Notes: a model not told the origin generated them from the letters alone. A stretch of 64,000 bases of DNA from Methylobacterium amylolyticum (GCF_030700245.1 NZ_JAUYZI010000010.1:81106-145105), one strand, 5' to 3'. Counted from the first letter of the stretch, positions 37,575 to 47,616 are shown. Made by a program: numbers and translations.

Positions 37575-37784
37575 TCAGCCGTCCGGCTTGGGAAAGGTCC
37601 GCTCGGCCGCGTCCCCCGCCGCCGCGAGCAGGGCCCGGGCGAAGGCGCGGGCTTCGGCCCGGTCGAGGACGATCGCGGCCGTGACCGGGCCGCCGCCGAG
37701 GTCGGCGAGGGCGAGTTCCAGCCGCACGCCCTCCGGCACCGGGCTCGCCTGCAGGCTCCAGCCCCCCTCTCCCGGCTCAGCCAT
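37575..37784 (-). CDS. small hypothetical protein
   Basis: 69 residues (MAEPGEGGWSLQASPVPEGV ... AERTFPKPDG), with an internal AIVLDRAEARAFARALLAAA helix. It has a compact beta-then-alpha look and no signal or membrane segment. Codon bias fits the genome. ATG 37784 is preferred; a longer frame upstream reads unlike protein. It is divergent from the Fae-like gene. No family recognised. Confidence 0.55.
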   Translation of the reverse strand: MAEPGEGGWSLQASPVPEGVRLELALADLGGGPVTAAIVLDRAEARAFARALLAAAGDAAERTFPKPDG

Positions 37785-38002
37785 CGCCGTTCCTCGCGCG
37801 CAGGACAGTCCTATCCGCGGGCCGCGGCACCGCGTCCCGTCCGAAGCAGGCCGGCCCGGAGCATGCCTGACCGGAGCATCCCTGCCCCGACGCCGCGCAT
37901 TCCTCAAGGGCGCGCGCCGCCTCGTCCGCGGTTGACGGGGCGCGCGCGATGATGTCTCCCGCGCCCCGCGGCGCGCTGTGGCCGCAGGAGTCGGCGAGAC
38001 CC

Positions 38003-38569
38003 ATGCCCGAGACGACGATGCCCGAGACGACGCAAGAGATCTGGTTCCGCACGGGCGAGGCGACGGTGCTGGCGGCCGAGGGGCAGTACACCGACGCGAT
38101 GCCCGAGGTGCTGATCGGCTCGACCCGGGGCCCCGTGGGGCAGGCCTTCGCCGCGATGATGGGGCAGGTGCAGGGCCACACCCGGATGTTCGTGGTGCGC
38201 GACCTCAACCAGCTCGTGCGCCCGGCCACGATGATGACCACCAAGGCCACGATCCATACGGCCGAATACGTCGAACTGCTCGGCGGCGTCGTCCAGGCGG
38301 CGACCGGCGACGCGATCGTCGACTGCATCATCGAGGGCATCCTGCCGCGGGACGGCCTCGACGACCTGTGCATGATCGTCATGATCTGGCTCGACCCGCG
38401 CTGCGCGGAGGACGAGAATCTCGACCGGAAGGACCTCTACCGGACGAACTACGAGGCGACGAAGCTCGCGATCGGCCGGGCGCTGCGGGGCGAGCCGACG
38501 GTGGACGAGCTGATCGCCAACCGCAAGACGGTGAAGCACTACGCGCTGGAGGACGTGATCGACTACTGA
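38003..38569 (+). CDS. fae: formaldehyde-activating enzyme (Fae) paralogue
   Basis: 188 residues. Fae condenses formaldehyde with tetrahydromethanopterin in methylotrophs. Family features visible: VLIGSTRGPVGQAFAAMMGQ, the long middle containing TKATIHTAEYVELLGGVVQA, GIVAEGI-like VDCIIEGILPRDGLDDLCMI, and NYEATKLAIGRALRGEPTVDE. By manual alignment with Fae as I remember it (VAHIDLIIG), the active-site His position is Met (AMPEVLIG). This is therefore a divergent, perhaps non-catalytic or differently acting, Fae2/Fae3-like paralogue. ATG 38003 has GCAGGAG upstream, and ATG 38018 is possible. The 3' end overlaps the Uma2 gene by 7 bases, tail to tail. Confidence 0.85.
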   Translation: MPETTMPETTQEIWFRTGEATVLAAEGQYTDAMPEVLIGSTRGPVGQAFAAMMGQVQGHTRMFVVRDLNQLVRPATMMTTKATIHTAEYVELLGGVVQAATGDAIVDCIIEGILPRDGLDDLCMIVMIWLDPRCAEDENLDRKDLYRTNYEATKLAIGRALRGEPTVDELIANRKTVKHYALEDVIDY

Positions 38570-39210
38570 TCCCGCGGCCGGGCGAGGGGGCGGGCGAGCG
38601 TGCGGGCGAGCGACGTGCGGGCGTAGAGCTCGGCGAGCCGGCACTCCAGGCCCGCGCAGGCGAGGACGAGGCGCGCGTCCGGGCCGGTCAGCCGGCGGCG
38701 CGACCAGCCGGCCCCGGACCGCTCCGAGACGGTCGCGTCGAAGGCGCGCGGCTCGACCAGCAGCACCGCCTCGCAGGCGGGGAGCGCCTCGTAGCCGGCC
38801 AGCTTGATCTCGATCTTCCGGCTGCCCTTCCCCGCGGGCCTGCGCCGATCGCTGGGCGAGACGATCTCCGCGGCGAGGTAGCAAGCAGAGGCCACGTTGC
38901 GCCCCGGCTCGATCTCGGCGAGATCGAGGACGGCGACATCGGGAACGTAGACGTGGCCTTCGAGCGCCGGCCGCAGGTCGACCGCCGGGTTCTGCATCGA
39001 GACCCGCGCCAGACCCAGACGTTCGATCCCGTCCGTGAGAAGACGGTCCAGGTTCCCCGCGATGATCTGATGATCGAAATTGGGCTGGGCCTGCACGATG
39101 AAGCGTCCCGCGATCAGTTCCCAGGTTTCCTCATCGGGTCGCGAGGCGATGAAGTCCTGGAAGCTCTGATGCAGATCGAGCGGCGCGAGCTCGGCTGCCA
39201 AGGCCGTCAT
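38563..39210 (-). CDS. Uma2-family PD-(D/E)xK endonuclease-like protein
   Basis: 215 residues. N-terminal ETWELIAGRFIVQAQPNFDHQ and the central VPDVAVLDLAEIEPGRNV, CYLAAEIVSPSDRRRPAGKG, KIEIKLAGYEALPACEAVLL pattern match Uma2 (DUF820). The PD...D-E-K-type residues (PDVAVLD; EIVSPSD; IEIKLAGY) are present. These proteins have a restriction-endonuclease fold and are often found in multiple copies with no known target. ATG 39210 has a GGAG ribosome site. The C-terminus is an Arg/Leu/Ala repeat tail (SLARTLARPLARPRDQ). Confidence 0.85.
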   Translation of the reverse strand: MTALAAELAPLDLHQSFQDFIASRPDEETWELIAGRFIVQAQPNFDHQIIAGNLDRLLTDGIERLGLARVSMQNPAVDLRPALEGHVYVPDVAVLDLAEIEPGRNVASACYLAAEIVSPSDRRRPAGKGSRKIEIKLAGYEALPACEAVLLVEPRAFDATVSERSGAGWSRRRLTGPDARLVLACAGLECRLAELYARTSLARTLARPLARPRDQ

Positions 39211-39284
39211 GACCGGCTCCGTGCTGTGATGCGGCCAGGATCGGTCCGGCCGCCCTGCTCCGTCAAGCCGACTGCGACCGATTC

Positions 39285-39761
39285 CTACCCCGGCGGGATG
39301 CGCCCGACCGAGCACAGGGTGCGCAGGGTGCTGCTGGCGGGATCGGCGTAGCAGCTCGCCGACCAGCCGTTCTGCTGGATGAACGACTTGCGCCGCTCGG
39401 AGAGCGCCGTGCGGTAGGCGGCGGCGATGATCGGCTCCACCGTCGCGGCCGGCGCGCCGACGAGGATCTCGGAGGCGGTCGAGAGGTCGCGGAAGAAGGT
39501 CGCCGAGGGGGTCGGCTCGGCGGAGGTGGCCTGCACGATCGGCTCGGCCCGGCAGGTCACGTCGAACCGGATCGGGCCGGCCACGCGGATGTCGATGCTC
39601 GGCCCGGCGCGCCGCCCGGCCTTGCCGCCGATCGCCGCCGCGATCTGCCGGGCGAGGTCGTCGCAGGAATCCGCCCGCCCCGCCGCCGGCGGGAGGAGCA
39701 GGCAGAGGGCGAGGGCGAGGCAGGGAGCGGGGCTGGCGGCGGGGCGGTGAGGCAGGCGCAT
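39285..39761 (-). CDS. secreted hypothetical protein
   Basis: 158 residues with a signal peptide (MRLPHRPAASPAPCLALALC then LLLPPAAGRA, cleavage near AGRA-DSC). The mature part has four cysteines (SCDD, VTCRAE, SCYAD, TLCSVG), which could form two disulfides. The conserved-looking ending SSTLRTLCSVGRI may be exposed. It is expected in the periplasm. ATG 39761 gives the best signal peptide. No domain recognised. It is in the same direction as the Uma2 gene, 74 bases upstream of it. Confidence 0.65.
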   Translation of the reverse strand: MRLPHRPAASPAPCLALALCLLLPPAAGRADSCDDLARQIAAAIGGKAGRRAGPSIDIRVAGPIRFDVTCRAEPIVQATSAEPTPSATFFRDLSTASEILVGAPAATVEPIIAAAYRTALSERRKSFIQQNGWSASCYADPASSTLRTLCSVGRIPPG

Positions 39762-40281
39762 CGGGTCCCTCGGGGTCGGGCGGCACTCTAAGCAGGTTCG
39801 CGCCGGCACGCCCACGGTACACGATGCGGCGAGCCGAGGGGCGTTTCAAACCCTCGACCTCATCCTGAGGTGCCCGCGCGAGCGGGCCTCGAAGGAGACC
39901 TCCAGGGATCGCGCGGCCGGCTGGAGGGCTCCTTCGAGGCCTCCGCTGCGCTGCGGCACCTCAGGATGAGGGGGGTGGTGGGATCGGCCGACGCAAACGC
40001 CGAACTGTCGTGTACCGTGGGCACGCCAACGCGAACCTGCTTGGATCCTTGGTGGATCGCAGGTTTTCGACGCCGAACCGGCAACCACTTCGGCGAAACC
40101 TGCTCAGCCCGCCCCCGCGGCCTGTCGAGCGGCCGGTCACCGGGGCGGCCGCCGGGCCGGCCGCGGTGTCATGCGGCGGCGTCAGCCGGGGGTTGCAGAC
40201 AGCGGCGGGGACGGCGCCCCGAACGGCCTTGCGCGCGCTCGCGCGGCGAGCCAGATCACCCGCCCGCACCAGGAGCGATGC
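39762..40281. other. gene-free stretch with family D repeat
   Basis: 520 bases between a divergently read secreted protein and a small protein. It contains the palindromic repeat 39858-39972. The rest has moderately lower GC around 40010-40100 and no supported gene or promoter consensus. The last bases provide AGGAG for the next gene. Confidence 0.6.
39858..39972. repeat. palindromic intergenic repeat, family D copy 1
   Basis: Outer arms CTCATCCTGAGGTGC and GCACCTCAGGATGAG are exact reverse complements. Inner arms are GGCCTCGAAGGAGACCTCCA and TGGAGGGCTCCTTCGAGGCC. The same element occurs inside the dpp operon at 56048-56153. Confidence 0.92.
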
Positions 40282-40455
40282 ATGGCCGACACCACCGAGC
40301 AGACGTATTACGGGCTGACCCTGTCCCAGCACCGGGAGCGCATCAAGAAGCTGGCGACCGAGCGCGGCCTGAGCGGCGACGTGCTGGAGCGCGTGGTCGC
40401 CCGGGCCGTCGACCTCATCCCGACCATCCGCGTCACCGAGCCGGCGCAGCGCTGA
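40282..40455 (+). CDS. small conserved-looking hypothetical protein
   Basis: 57 residues (MADTTEQTYYGLTLSQHRER ... TIRVTEPAQR), largely helical and charged, with no signal peptide. ATG 40282 is preceded by AGGAG, so translation is well supported. It is convergent with dnaE2, with 66 bases between the stops. Function unknown. Confidence 0.65.
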   Translation: MADTTEQTYYGLTLSQHRERIKKLATERGLSGDVLERVVARAVDLIPTIRVTEPAQR

Positions 40456-40521
40456 GGCCGTGTCGCACGGGCAGACCGGAGCCCTGGCGAACGTCTCGGG
40501 GCCTGCCCTTCGAACGGCCGC

Positions 40522-43500
40522 TCAGTGGAAGTCCCGGCTGCGGTAGACCCGCCGGTCCGGGGGCGCGCCGAAATCGGTCGCCTCCGGCGGCAGCCGCATC
40601 CCGGCCTCGCGCAGGTCGCGCAACGATCCGGTGAGATCGCGAAAACTCTCCGCGACGAGGTGGACGACCTCGCCGGCCCGCTGCACCCGGCCGCGCACCG
40701 CCAGGAAGCGGGCCTGCATCGCGGCGCGGCGGTTCTTCTCGAACACGTCCTTCCAGACCACGACGTTGGCGATCCCGGTCTCGTCCTCCAGCGTCAGGAA
40801 CACCACGCCCTTGGCGGTGCCGGGCCGCTGACGGATCAGCACGAGGCCGGCCAGCGTGACGCGTCCGGCCCTCAGGGCCGGGTCGAGATGGTCGCGCGCG
40901 GGGATGGCGCCGAGCCGGGCGAGGCGGGCCCGGAAGAAGGCGACCGGGTGGCCGCGCAGGGACAGGCCGGTGGCGGCGTAGTCCTCGGCCACCGTCTCGG
41001 AGGCGGCCATCGTCGGCAGGCGCGCGGCGGGCTCGTGGCGGAAGAGGCCGTCGTCGGCGTGCCACGCGAACAGCGGCAGCGGCGCCTCCAGCAGGCCCGC
41101 CCGGCGCCCGCCCGCCGCCGCCTTCCGGGTCCCGCCCCCGTCCAGCGCCCGCACCGCCCACAGGGCGGCGCGGCGGTCGAGGCCGAAGCTGCGGAAGGCG
41201 TCGGCCTCGGCGAGCCGTTCCAGGACGGTCCGCGGCAGGGTCAGGGCCGCCTGGAACCCCTCGATGCTGGCGTAGCCGTTGGCGCGTAAGCGCACGAGTC
41301 GGCGCATCCCCGCCTCGGGCAGCCCGCTCACCTGCCGCAGGCCGAGCCGCACGGCGCGGCGAGCCGGATCGTCGGACGGCTCCAGGGTGCAGTCCCAGGC
41401 GCTGGCGTTGACGCAGACCGCCCGCACCGCGACCCCGTGGGCGCGGGCGTCGCGCACGAGCTGGGCCGGCTGGTAGAACCCCATCGGCTGGGCGTTGAGG
41501 ATCGCGGCCAGGAACACGTCCGGGTGGCGGCACTTCATCCAGGCCGAGGCGTAGACGAGGAGCGCGAAGCTCGCCGCGTGGCTCTCCGGGAAGCCGTAGT
41601 TGGAGAACCCCTTGATCTGCGCGAAGCAGCGCTCGGCGAACGCCCGGTCGTAGCCCCGCCGGGTCATGCCGCCGACGAACTTCTCCGAAAACCCGCCGAT
41701 CGAGCCGTCGGCCCGGAAGGTCGCCATGGCGCGGCGCAATCCGTCGGCCTCGGCCGGGGTGAAGCCCGCCGCGGTGATCGCGATCTGCATGGCCTGCTCC
41801 TGGAACAGGGGCACGCCGCAGGTCCTCTTCAGGACCTCCCGCAGCTCGTCGGCATCGCCGTGTGCCGGGTCGGGCGCCGGGTATTCCACCGGCTCGTCGC
41901 CCGTCCGCCGCTTCAGGTAGGGGTGGACCATGTCCCCCTGGATCGGGCCGGGGCGCACGATCGCCACCTGCACCACGAGGTCGTAGAACTCCCTGGGCTT
42001 CAGCCGCGGCAGCATCGCCATCTGCGCCCGGCTCTCGACCTGGAACACGCCCACCGAATCCGCCCGCGCGAGCATCGCGTAGGTCTCGGGATCCTCCTGG
42101 GGGAGATCCGCAAGCGTCTCGTAGAACCGGCCGTGATCCCGGTCGAGCAGGTCGAGGCCGCCCTTGAGGCAGGTGAGCATGCCGAGCGCCAGCACGTCGA
42201 CCTTCATCAGGCCGAGCACGTCGATGTCGTCCTTGTCCCACTCGATGAAGGTGCGCTCCGCCATCGCGGCGTTGCCCACCGGCACGGTCTCGTCGAGGCG
42301 CCCGCGGGTCAGCACGAAGCCGCCGACGTGCTGCGACAGGTGGCGGGGGAAGCCGATGAGTTCGCGCGCGAGGTCGAGCGCCTGCCGCAGGAGCGGGTTG
42401 CTCGGGTCGAGCCCCGCCCCCGTCACGTGCGCGTCCGGCAGGCCCTTGCCCCAGGAGCCCCAGACCGTGTCGCTGATCGCCGCGGCGATGTCCGCGCCGA
42501 GCCCCAAGACCTTGCCGACCTCGCGGATCGCCATGCGCGGGCGGTAGTGGATCACCGTGGCGCACAGCGCGGCGCGCCCCCGGCCGTACCTGTCGTAGAG
42601 GTGCTGGATCACCTCCTCGCGCCGCGCGTGCTCGAAATCCACGTCGATGTCGGGCGGCTCGCCCCGGTTCTCGGAGATGAAGCGGGCGAACAGCAGCCGG
42701 TGCCGGGACGGGTCGACGGCGGTGATGCCGAGGCAGAAGCAGACGGCGGAGTTGGCCGCCGAGCCGCGCCCCTGGCAGAGGATGCCGCGGCCGCGGGCGA
42801 ACTCCACGATCTGGTTGATCGTCAGGAAGTAGTGGGCGAACGTCTTGTCGCGGATGAAGGCGAGTTCGGTCGCGAGCGTCGCCCGCACGCCCTCGGGGAC
42901 GCCGTCGGGGTAGCGCCAGACCTCCGCCCGGCGCCACGTCAGCTCCTCCAGGTACTCCTGCGCCTCCCGGCCGGGGGGCACCGGCTCGTCCGGGTACTCG
43001 TACTTGAGCTGGCTCAGGCTGAAGTCGCAGGCCTCGGCGATCTCGACCGTGCGGGCCAGGGCTTCCGGGTGGTCGGCGAACAGGCGGGCCATCTCCGCCG
43101 GGGGCTTGAGGTGGCGCTCGGCGTTGGCCTCCAGGCGGTAGCCGGCCTCCGCCACGGTGCAGCCCTCCCGGATGCAGGTGAGCACGTCCTGGAGCGGGCG
43201 CCGGTCCGGGTGGTGGTAGAGGGCGTCGGCGACCGCGACCATCGGCGCCCCGGCCCGCGCGCCGATCTCGGCGAGCCCCCCGAGGCGGGCGCGCTCGTCG
43301 CCCCGGCGGCGGTGGCTGGCGCCGAGCCAGACGCGGCCCGGGGCGGCATCGACCAGGGCGTCGAGGGCGCGCAGGAACGCGGTCGGGGGGACGAGGGGCC
43401 GGTCCGGCGGCAGGGCGACGAACACCTGCCCCGCGGCGGCGGCGATCACCGCGTCGCGGGTGATGTGGCACTGGCCCTTGCGCGCCCGCCGGTTGCCCGC

Positions 43501-43833
43501 GGTGAGGAGCCGGCACAGGCGGCCCCAGGCCTCCCGGTCCATCGGGTAGGCGATCGCCGCGAAGCCGTCCTCGGTGACGAGGCGCACCCCCGGCAGGAAC
43601 CGGACCGGCGTGCCGGCAGCGGCCAGTTCCCGGGCCGCCGCGTGCGCCCGCACCACCCCCGCGACCGTGTTGCGGTCGGCCACGCCGATCGCCGCCAGGC
43701 CGTAGGCCGCTGCCTGCGCGACGTATTCCTGCGGATGCGAGGCACCGCGTAAAAACGAAAAGTTCGTGGTGAGCGCCAGCTCGGCGTAGGCGGTCACCGG
43801 GGCCGTCACCGGGGTGATGAGGGGGGCGCTCAC
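40522..43833 (-). CDS. dnaE2: error-prone DNA polymerase (DnaE2/ImuC)
   Basis: 1103 residues of the C-family polymerase, the catalytic subunit of the ImuABC mutasome. The PHP domain opens with [20 protein letters not shown] (note LTTNFSFL). The palm acidic residues are in [18 protein letters not shown]. Finger motifs include [13 protein letters not shown] and [20 protein letters not shown], and a C-terminal OB fold ([29 protein letters not shown]) is present. GTG 43833 overlaps the imuB stop as GTGA. It is the last gene of the imuA-imuB-dnaE2 operon, expected to be under the SOS box at 46109. Confidence 0.95.
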   Translation of the reverse strand: MSAPLITPVTAPVTAYAELALTTNFSFLRGASHPQEYVAQAAAYGLAAIGVADRNTVAGVVRAHAAARELAAAGTPVRFLPGVRLVTEDGFAAIAYPMDREAWGRLCRLLTAGNRRARKGQCHITRDAVIAAAAGQVFVALPPDRPLVPPTAFLRALDALVDAAPGRVWLGASHRRRGDERARLGGLAEIGARAGAPMVAVADALYHHPDRRPLQDVLTCIREGCTVAEAGYRLEANAERHLKPPAEMARLFADHPEALARTVEIAEACDFSLSQLKYEYPDEPVPPGREAQEYLEELTWRRAEVWRYPDGVPEGVRATLATELAFIRDKTFAHYFLTINQIVEFARGRGILCQGRGSAANSAVCFCLGITAVDPSRHRLLFARFISENRGEPPDIDVDFEHARREEVIQHLYDRYGRGRAALCATVIHYRPRMAIREVGKVLGLGADIAAAISDTVWGSWGKGLPDAHVTGAGLDPSNPLLRQALDLARELIGFPRHLSQHVGGFVLTRGRLDETVPVGNAAMAERTFIEWDKDDIDVLGLMKVDVLALGMLTCLKGGLDLLDRDHGRFYETLADLPQEDPETYAMLARADSVGVFQVESRAQMAMLPRLKPREFYDLVVQVAIVRPGPIQGDMVHPYLKRRTGDEPVEYPAPDPAHGDADELREVLKRTCGVPLFQEQAMQIAITAAGFTPAEADGLRRAMATFRADGSIGGFSEKFVGGMTRRGYDRAFAERCFAQIKGFSNYGFPESHAASFALLVYASAWMKCRHPDVFLAAILNAQPMGFYQPAQLVRDARAHGVAVRAVCVNASAWDCTLEPSDDPARRAVRLGLRQVSGLPEAGMRRLVRLRANGYASIEGFQAALTLPRTVLERLAEADAFRSFGLDRRAALWAVRALDGGGTRKAAAGGRRAGLLEAPLPLFAWHADDGLFRHEPAARLPTMAASETVAEDYAATGLSLRGHPVAFFRARLARLGAIPARDHLDPALRAGRVTLAGLVLIRQRPGTAKGVVFLTLEDETGIANVVVWKDVFEKNRRAAMQARFLAVRGRVQRAGEVVHLVAESFRDLTGSLRDLREAGMRLPPEATDFGAPPDRRVYRSRDFH

Positions 43834-45362
43834 GGGAAGATCCCGTGCACGTACCACGCGGCCGGGCGGTCCGGGGCGTGGGGTCCGTCGCGGTAGAGCC
43901 ACAGGCGGCGCCCGGCCTCGCACTCGATCCGGTAGTAGTCGCGGGGGCCGCCCCCCGCGCGCCACCACTCGGCGGCGATCCGCTCCGGCCCCTCGGCGCG
44001 GGCGACCCGGTGCTCGCGGGCGCGCCAGCGGAAGCGGCGGGGCGGCCCGTCGGGGGCGGCGGCGAGCACGTCCCGGGCCGGCTCACCCTGGGCGAAGATC
44101 ACCAGCGGCCGCGGCGGCAGGTGGTCGGGCCAAGGGGCGGTCGCGGACGTGGACGGGTCCGCCCCGTCCCAGGGCAGGGCGCGCTCGGCCCGCTCCGGCC
44201 GGTGGCTCTCCCGGGGGGCGAGGCGCACGAGCCGCCGCCCGAGGCGCTGGGCGAGCGCGTCGGCCAGCGCCCCGACCCGCTCGCCCGCGGGCTCCGCCCC
44301 GAGGACGCCCTGCCGGACGGTCACGGCCCCGGTCGCGGTCACCGTGAGCGCCACGGTCTCGAAGCCGAAGCCGGCGTCGAGCCCGGCGCCCAGCCGGTCG
44401 AGGCGCAAGGACACCAGGGCGGCGACCCGCTCCGGGCAGCGCTCGGGCCGCGACAGGCCGATGTCGAGGGCGCGCGCCAGCCCGTCGACCCGGTGCAGGG
44501 CGAGGCGCAGGGCGCAGGCGCCGAGGCCCGCCCGCTCCAGGCGGGGCGCGATCTCCGCCATCAGGCCGCGGGCCGCCGCGACCACGTCCGCCTGCCGGCC
44601 GATCGGGTCGAGGAAGCCGCGGGCGGCCGCGAAGGCGTCGGGGGCGGCCAGCGGCGCCAGCGGCTCGGGCCGGCGGCCGAGCGCCTGGTCGAGGCGCAGC
44701 AGCGGCGCCTCGCCGAAGCGGCGGGCGAGGGGGCCCCGGGGCTGGTCGTCGAGGGCGCCGATCCGGCGCAGGCCGAGCCGCCGCAGCCCGGCGACCGTGC
44801 CGGGGTCGAGGCGCAGGGCCGCGACGGGCAGGTCGCGCAGGTGCATCGCCGCCGCGCCCGGCGGGGCGAGGATCCGGTCGGCCGGGCCGTGGGCGGCCAG
44901 CGCGAAGGCGCCCCCCGGCGTGTCGGCGAGCGCCACCCGCGCGGGAACGTCTCCCCGCGCGAGGCGTCCGGCGAGGTCGTCGAGCAGCGCCGCCTCGCCG
45001 CCGCGCAGGTGGCTCGCCCCGGCGACGTCGATGTAGAGCCCGTGTCCCCCTTCCGCGGGGCCGAACGGGGAGACGCCCGGCGCGTAGCCCCCCGCCCAGC
45101 GGCACAGGCGCAGCAGGGCGGCCGCGTCGGCCTCCGGGTCGGCGGGGCGGACGTGCAGGGGCACGCCGATCCGCGCCCGGACCCGGCCGAGGGGCTCCCC
45201 GGGCCGCAGGCCGAGCGCCCGCGCGCCCGCGTCGAGGGCCACGAGGCGCAGGCCGCCCGGCCCGTCGGCGGCGACCGCCAGCGGGCTCTCAGGGGCGAGC
45301 CCCGCCCGCCGCAGCCGCGTCACCGGCCAGTCGCTCAGGCAGACGCAGACGACGCGCGTCAC
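43830..45362 (-). CDS. imuB: ImuB, inactive Y-family polymerase-like protein
   Basis: 510 residues. In the mutasome ImuB is a hub that binds the beta clamp and DnaE2. The N-terminus ([20 protein letters not shown]) replaces the catalytic DxD acids of true Y-family polymerases, as expected for ImuB. The little-finger region and a Trp-rich C-terminal tail ([47 protein letters not shown]) are typical. GTG 45362 lies 74 bases inside the end of imuA. It is coupled to dnaE2. Confidence 0.93.
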   Translation of the reverse strand: MTRVVCVCLSDWPVTRLRRAGLAPESPLAVAADGPGGLRLVALDAGARALGLRPGEPLGRVRARIGVPLHVRPADPEADAAALLRLCRWAGGYAPGVSPFGPAEGGHGLYIDVAGASHLRGGEAALLDDLAGRLARGDVPARVALADTPGGAFALAAHGPADRILAPPGAAAMHLRDLPVAALRLDPGTVAGLRRLGLRRIGALDDQPRGPLARRFGEAPLLRLDQALGRRPEPLAPLAAPDAFAAARGFLDPIGRQADVVAAARGLMAEIAPRLERAGLGACALRLALHRVDGLARALDIGLSRPERCPERVAALVSLRLDRLGAGLDAGFGFETVALTVTATGAVTVRQGVLGAEPAGERVGALADALAQRLGRRLVRLAPRESHRPERAERALPWDGADPSTSATAPWPDHLPPRPLVIFAQGEPARDVLAAAPDGPPRRFRWRAREHRVARAEGPERIAAEWWRAGGGPRDYYRIECEAGRRLWLYRDGPHAPDRPAAWYVHGIFP

Positions 45363-46062
45363 GGTCCCACTCCAGCGTCCAATCGCCGCCGCGCCCGTTG
45401 CGGCAGCGCTCCAGCCGCGCCCGCCAGCGCGGGCCGGCGATCCCGCCGAAGCGGTCGCGGGCGGCGGGGGCCGAGGCCACCCGCCAGCGGGTCGCGGCCC
45501 CGTTCGGGGGCCCGAGCCCCGCCGGGCGCAGGACGAGCAGCAGCGGCGGGTCCGGGCCCTCGCCCGCGAGGTGCAGGCGCCGGCCGGGCTTCAGCGGCAG
45601 GCCGCCGCCGACGAGGCCGAGGAGCGCAGCGAGGCAGCGGGCGTGCAGGGCCGCCTCCAGGGCGCGGAACACCTCCGCGTCGCCGCCCGTCTCCAGGAGC
45701 AGCACCCGGCGCGGGTCGAGGCCCAGCGCCGCGAGGCCGTGGCCGTGGGGCAGGGGCAGGCCGGGGGCGGCGGCGATCAGCGCCTCGCCGGGGACCGCGT
45801 CGAGGCGGCGGGCGCACAGCGCCAGGGCGAAGCCGAGCGCCGCCGCGCCGTCGGCGGGCTCGGCCGGGGCGACCTCGTGCGGCGGCCCGAGGGCGAGGCC
45901 GCCCGGCAGGTGCGCGTCGAGCGCCGGCAGGCCGAGGGGAAGCGCCGGGCCCGGGCGCCGATCCGCGGGGCCGAGCGCCGTCCGCAGGGCCGCGAGCCGG
46001 GCCGGGATCCCCGCTGACGGGATCCCCGGGTCCGGACGCGTTCGCGTCGAGGGATTCCGCAC
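45289..46062 (-). CDS. imuA: ImuA, RecA-like mutasome accessory protein
   Basis: 257 residues, weakly RecA-like, of the SulA/ImuA group. It is the first gene of the SOS mutagenesis operon. Recognisable parts are LGLPALDAHLPGGLALGPPHEV and GLAALGLDPRRVLLLETGGDAEVFRALEAAL, ending in ...[20 protein letters not shown]. The start is GTG 46062, 46 bases below the SOS box. It overlaps imuB by 74 bases, so the order imuA-imuB-dnaE2 is tightly packed. The N-terminus has no Walker A like true RecA. Confidence 0.9.
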   Translation of the reverse strand: MRNPSTRTRPDPGIPSAGIPARLAALRTALGPADRRPGPALPLGLPALDAHLPGGLALGPPHEVAPAEPADGAAALGFALALCARRLDAVPGEALIAAAPGLPLPHGHGLAALGLDPRRVLLLETGGDAEVFRALEAALHARCLAALLGLVGGGLPLKPGRRLHLAGEGPDPPLLLVLRPAGLGPPNGAATRWRVASAPAARDRFGGIAGPRWRARLERCRNGRGGDWTLEWDRDARRLRLPERLAGDAAAAGGARP

Positions 46063-46108
46063 CCGCTCCCACCCCGTCTCCGCCGGCTCCGGTCATGCCC
46101 GACCATAG

Positions 46109-46123
46109 GAACACAACGTGAAC
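46109..46123 (-). promoter_or_regulatory. SOS box (LexA operator) of imuA-imuB-dnaE2
   Basis: GAACACAACGTGAAC on the plus strand fits GAAC-N7-GAAC, the reverse complement of the alphaproteobacterial GTTC-N7-GTTC box, exactly. It lies 46 bases upstream of the imuA start and is the second such box in the window. Confidence 0.85.
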
Positions 46124-46236
46124 AAACTCAACGGGATCCGGGGGTACATTCGGCGCGCGGCGGAATGCGCCGCGCCGTCAGGGGGTTGGCCTGTGGACGG
46201 GTGTGGACGGGCGTGGATCCCGGGGCGGGCGCCCGG

Positions 46237-47154
46237 TCAGTTCCAGCCGAGCTTGTAGTTCAGGCCCGCCCGCACCAGGGCGAATCCGGTGTCGGGCCGG
46301 AAGCCCGCCGGTCCGCCGAGCAGGGCGACGCCGGGGGTGGCGAGGCCGACCGCCGCGCCCGCCGGGTTGAGGGCGAACAGGCCGGGGCCGCGGTTGTCCC
46401 GCTCCAGGCGGACGTACAGGCCCTCGGCCCTGAAGCTCACGGCCGCGGCCCCGAAGACGTTCAGGACCGAATCGGTCGGCAGCGCGACCTCGACGCCGCC
46501 GCCCAGGGTCCAGCCGACCCGGAACGCGTCGCTGAAGGCGCTGCCGCCGAACCGGCGGTCGGCGACCGAGCCGTAGGCGAGGCCGCCGGTGGCGTAGACC
46601 AGGGTCCGGTCGAGGGCGTAGCCGACGCGCCCGCGCACCGTGCCGAGGACGTCGAGGCCGGACACGCCGTTCGGGTCGTAGACCCGCGTGCCGGGGAGGA
46701 TGCCGCCGGTGCCGGGAATGCCGCCGAGCCCGTCGGTGGTGACGAACACGACCCGGCGGCGGCTCACCCGGAAGTCGATCGCCTGCGCGTCCGCCTCGGC
46801 GCCGACCACGAAGCCCGCCCCCGGGGTGAACTGATGGGTGATCCCGATCTGCCCGCCGAAGCTCGGGCCGCCGAGGCCGCGGTTGCCGGGGAAGCCGAGC
46901 AGGCCCGAGGTCGGGGCGCCGTCGGCCCCCGCGAAGACGCCCGCGCCCGCCGGCACGCCCACGAGGGTGCTGCGGCGGGCGCCCTGCGCGTCGAAGGCGC
47001 CGCCGAGGTTCACGCCGGCGTAGATCCCGCTCCAGGAGAAGGCCGCGACCGGGGTCAGGAGGATCGGCGGCGGCAGCCGGCTCGGCAGGTCGGCGGCGGC
47101 GGCGGGCGAGATCAGCGCGGCGGCCAGGGTCGCGAGAGACGGTATTCTGCGCAT
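46237..47154 (-). CDS. outer-membrane beta-barrel protein (Omp25/31 type)
   Basis: 305 residues with a signal peptide (MRRIPSLATLAAALISPAAA, cleavage near AAA-DLP). The mature part begins with the family-like FSWSGIYAGVNLGGAF. It continues with alternating strands ending in aromatic residues, such as VRGRVGYALDRTLVYATGGLAYGSV and a terminal ALVRAGLNYKLGWN with a C-terminal aromatic pattern suited to the outer membrane. This is the Omp25/RopB-like group of alphaproteobacterial surface proteins. ATG 47154 is the start. It is convergent with imuA's upstream region and divergent from the next small gene. Confidence 0.85.
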   Translation of the reverse strand: MRRIPSLATLAAALISPAAAADLPSRLPPPILLTPVAAFSWSGIYAGVNLGGAFDAQGARRSTLVGVPAGAGVFAGADGAPTSGLLGFPGNRGLGGPSFGGQIGITHQFTPGAGFVVGAEADAQAIDFRVSRRRVVFVTTDGLGGIPGTGGILPGTRVYDPNGVSGLDVLGTVRGRVGYALDRTLVYATGGLAYGSVADRRFGGSAFSDAFRVGWTLGGGVEVALPTDSVLNVFGAAAVSFRAEGLYVRLERDNRGPGLFALNPAGAAVGLATPGVALLGGPAGFRPDTGFALVRAGLNYKLGWN

Positions 47155-47344
47155 GATCCCCCCGAGCGGCGCGAAGCGAATAGGGGAAACATGGACTCTT
47201 AACCTTAATGACCCGTGTATTGCGGCACGACACGCAGTCGATCTTGCGCCGGAATGCCATCACAGCCCCGCGAGGCTGGTGGACGAGCGCTGGAGCGGCC
47301 CCGGGAGCGCGCCGGCCCGGAGCGGTCCGCCCGGGGCAGGGGCG

Positions 47345-47359
47345 TTAACCCTTCGTCAA
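47345..47359 (+). promoter_or_regulatory. possible CtrA-type site
   Basis: TTAACCCTTCGTCAA matches the CtrA pattern TTAA-N7-TTAA with one mismatch. It lies 45 bases upstream of the small gene at 47404. A single imperfect site in GC-rich DNA is suggestive only. Confidence 0.3.
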
Positions 47360-47403
47360 CCATGCCCGCCGAGGGTTCCGGTCTTCCGCGCTCGGGGGGC
47401 ATC

Positions 47404-47616
47404 ATGGGTGGACGCCGGGACTTCGACACGCTGAGCGAGGCGCAGATCGCCGCGGGCCGGATCGAGCCGCGGCGGGTCGCGCCGCGCGCCGGGTTCCGCC
47501 CGGGGGCGCCGCGGCCGGTGGCCGACCTGATCGAGACGATCCAGCACGTGGCCGAGGCCGCCACCGGCGAGCGCAGCTTCCTCCACCTTCAGCCCGGGCG
47601 CCGGGACGGCCGCTGA
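47404..47616 (+). CDS. small hypothetical protein
   Basis: 70 residues (MGGRRDFDTLSEAQIAAGRI ... HLQPGRRDGR), basic, with a helical middle (PVADLIETIQHVAEAATGER). No signal or membrane segment. ATG 47404 is preceded by GGGGGC, a weak ribosome site. It stands 162 bases upstream of the hybrid kinase on the same strand. Function unknown; codon bias fits the genome. Confidence 0.55.
   Translation: MGGRRDFDTLSEAQIAAGRIEPRRVAPRAGFRPGAPRPVADLIETIQHVAEAATGERSFLHLQPGRRDGR

Noticed and set aside
40433..44086. Minus-strand frame of about 1217 codons overlapping dnaE2
   Set aside because: It is in a different frame from the recognisable DnaE2 motifs and has Arg/Pro/Gly-rich content typical of a shadow frame.
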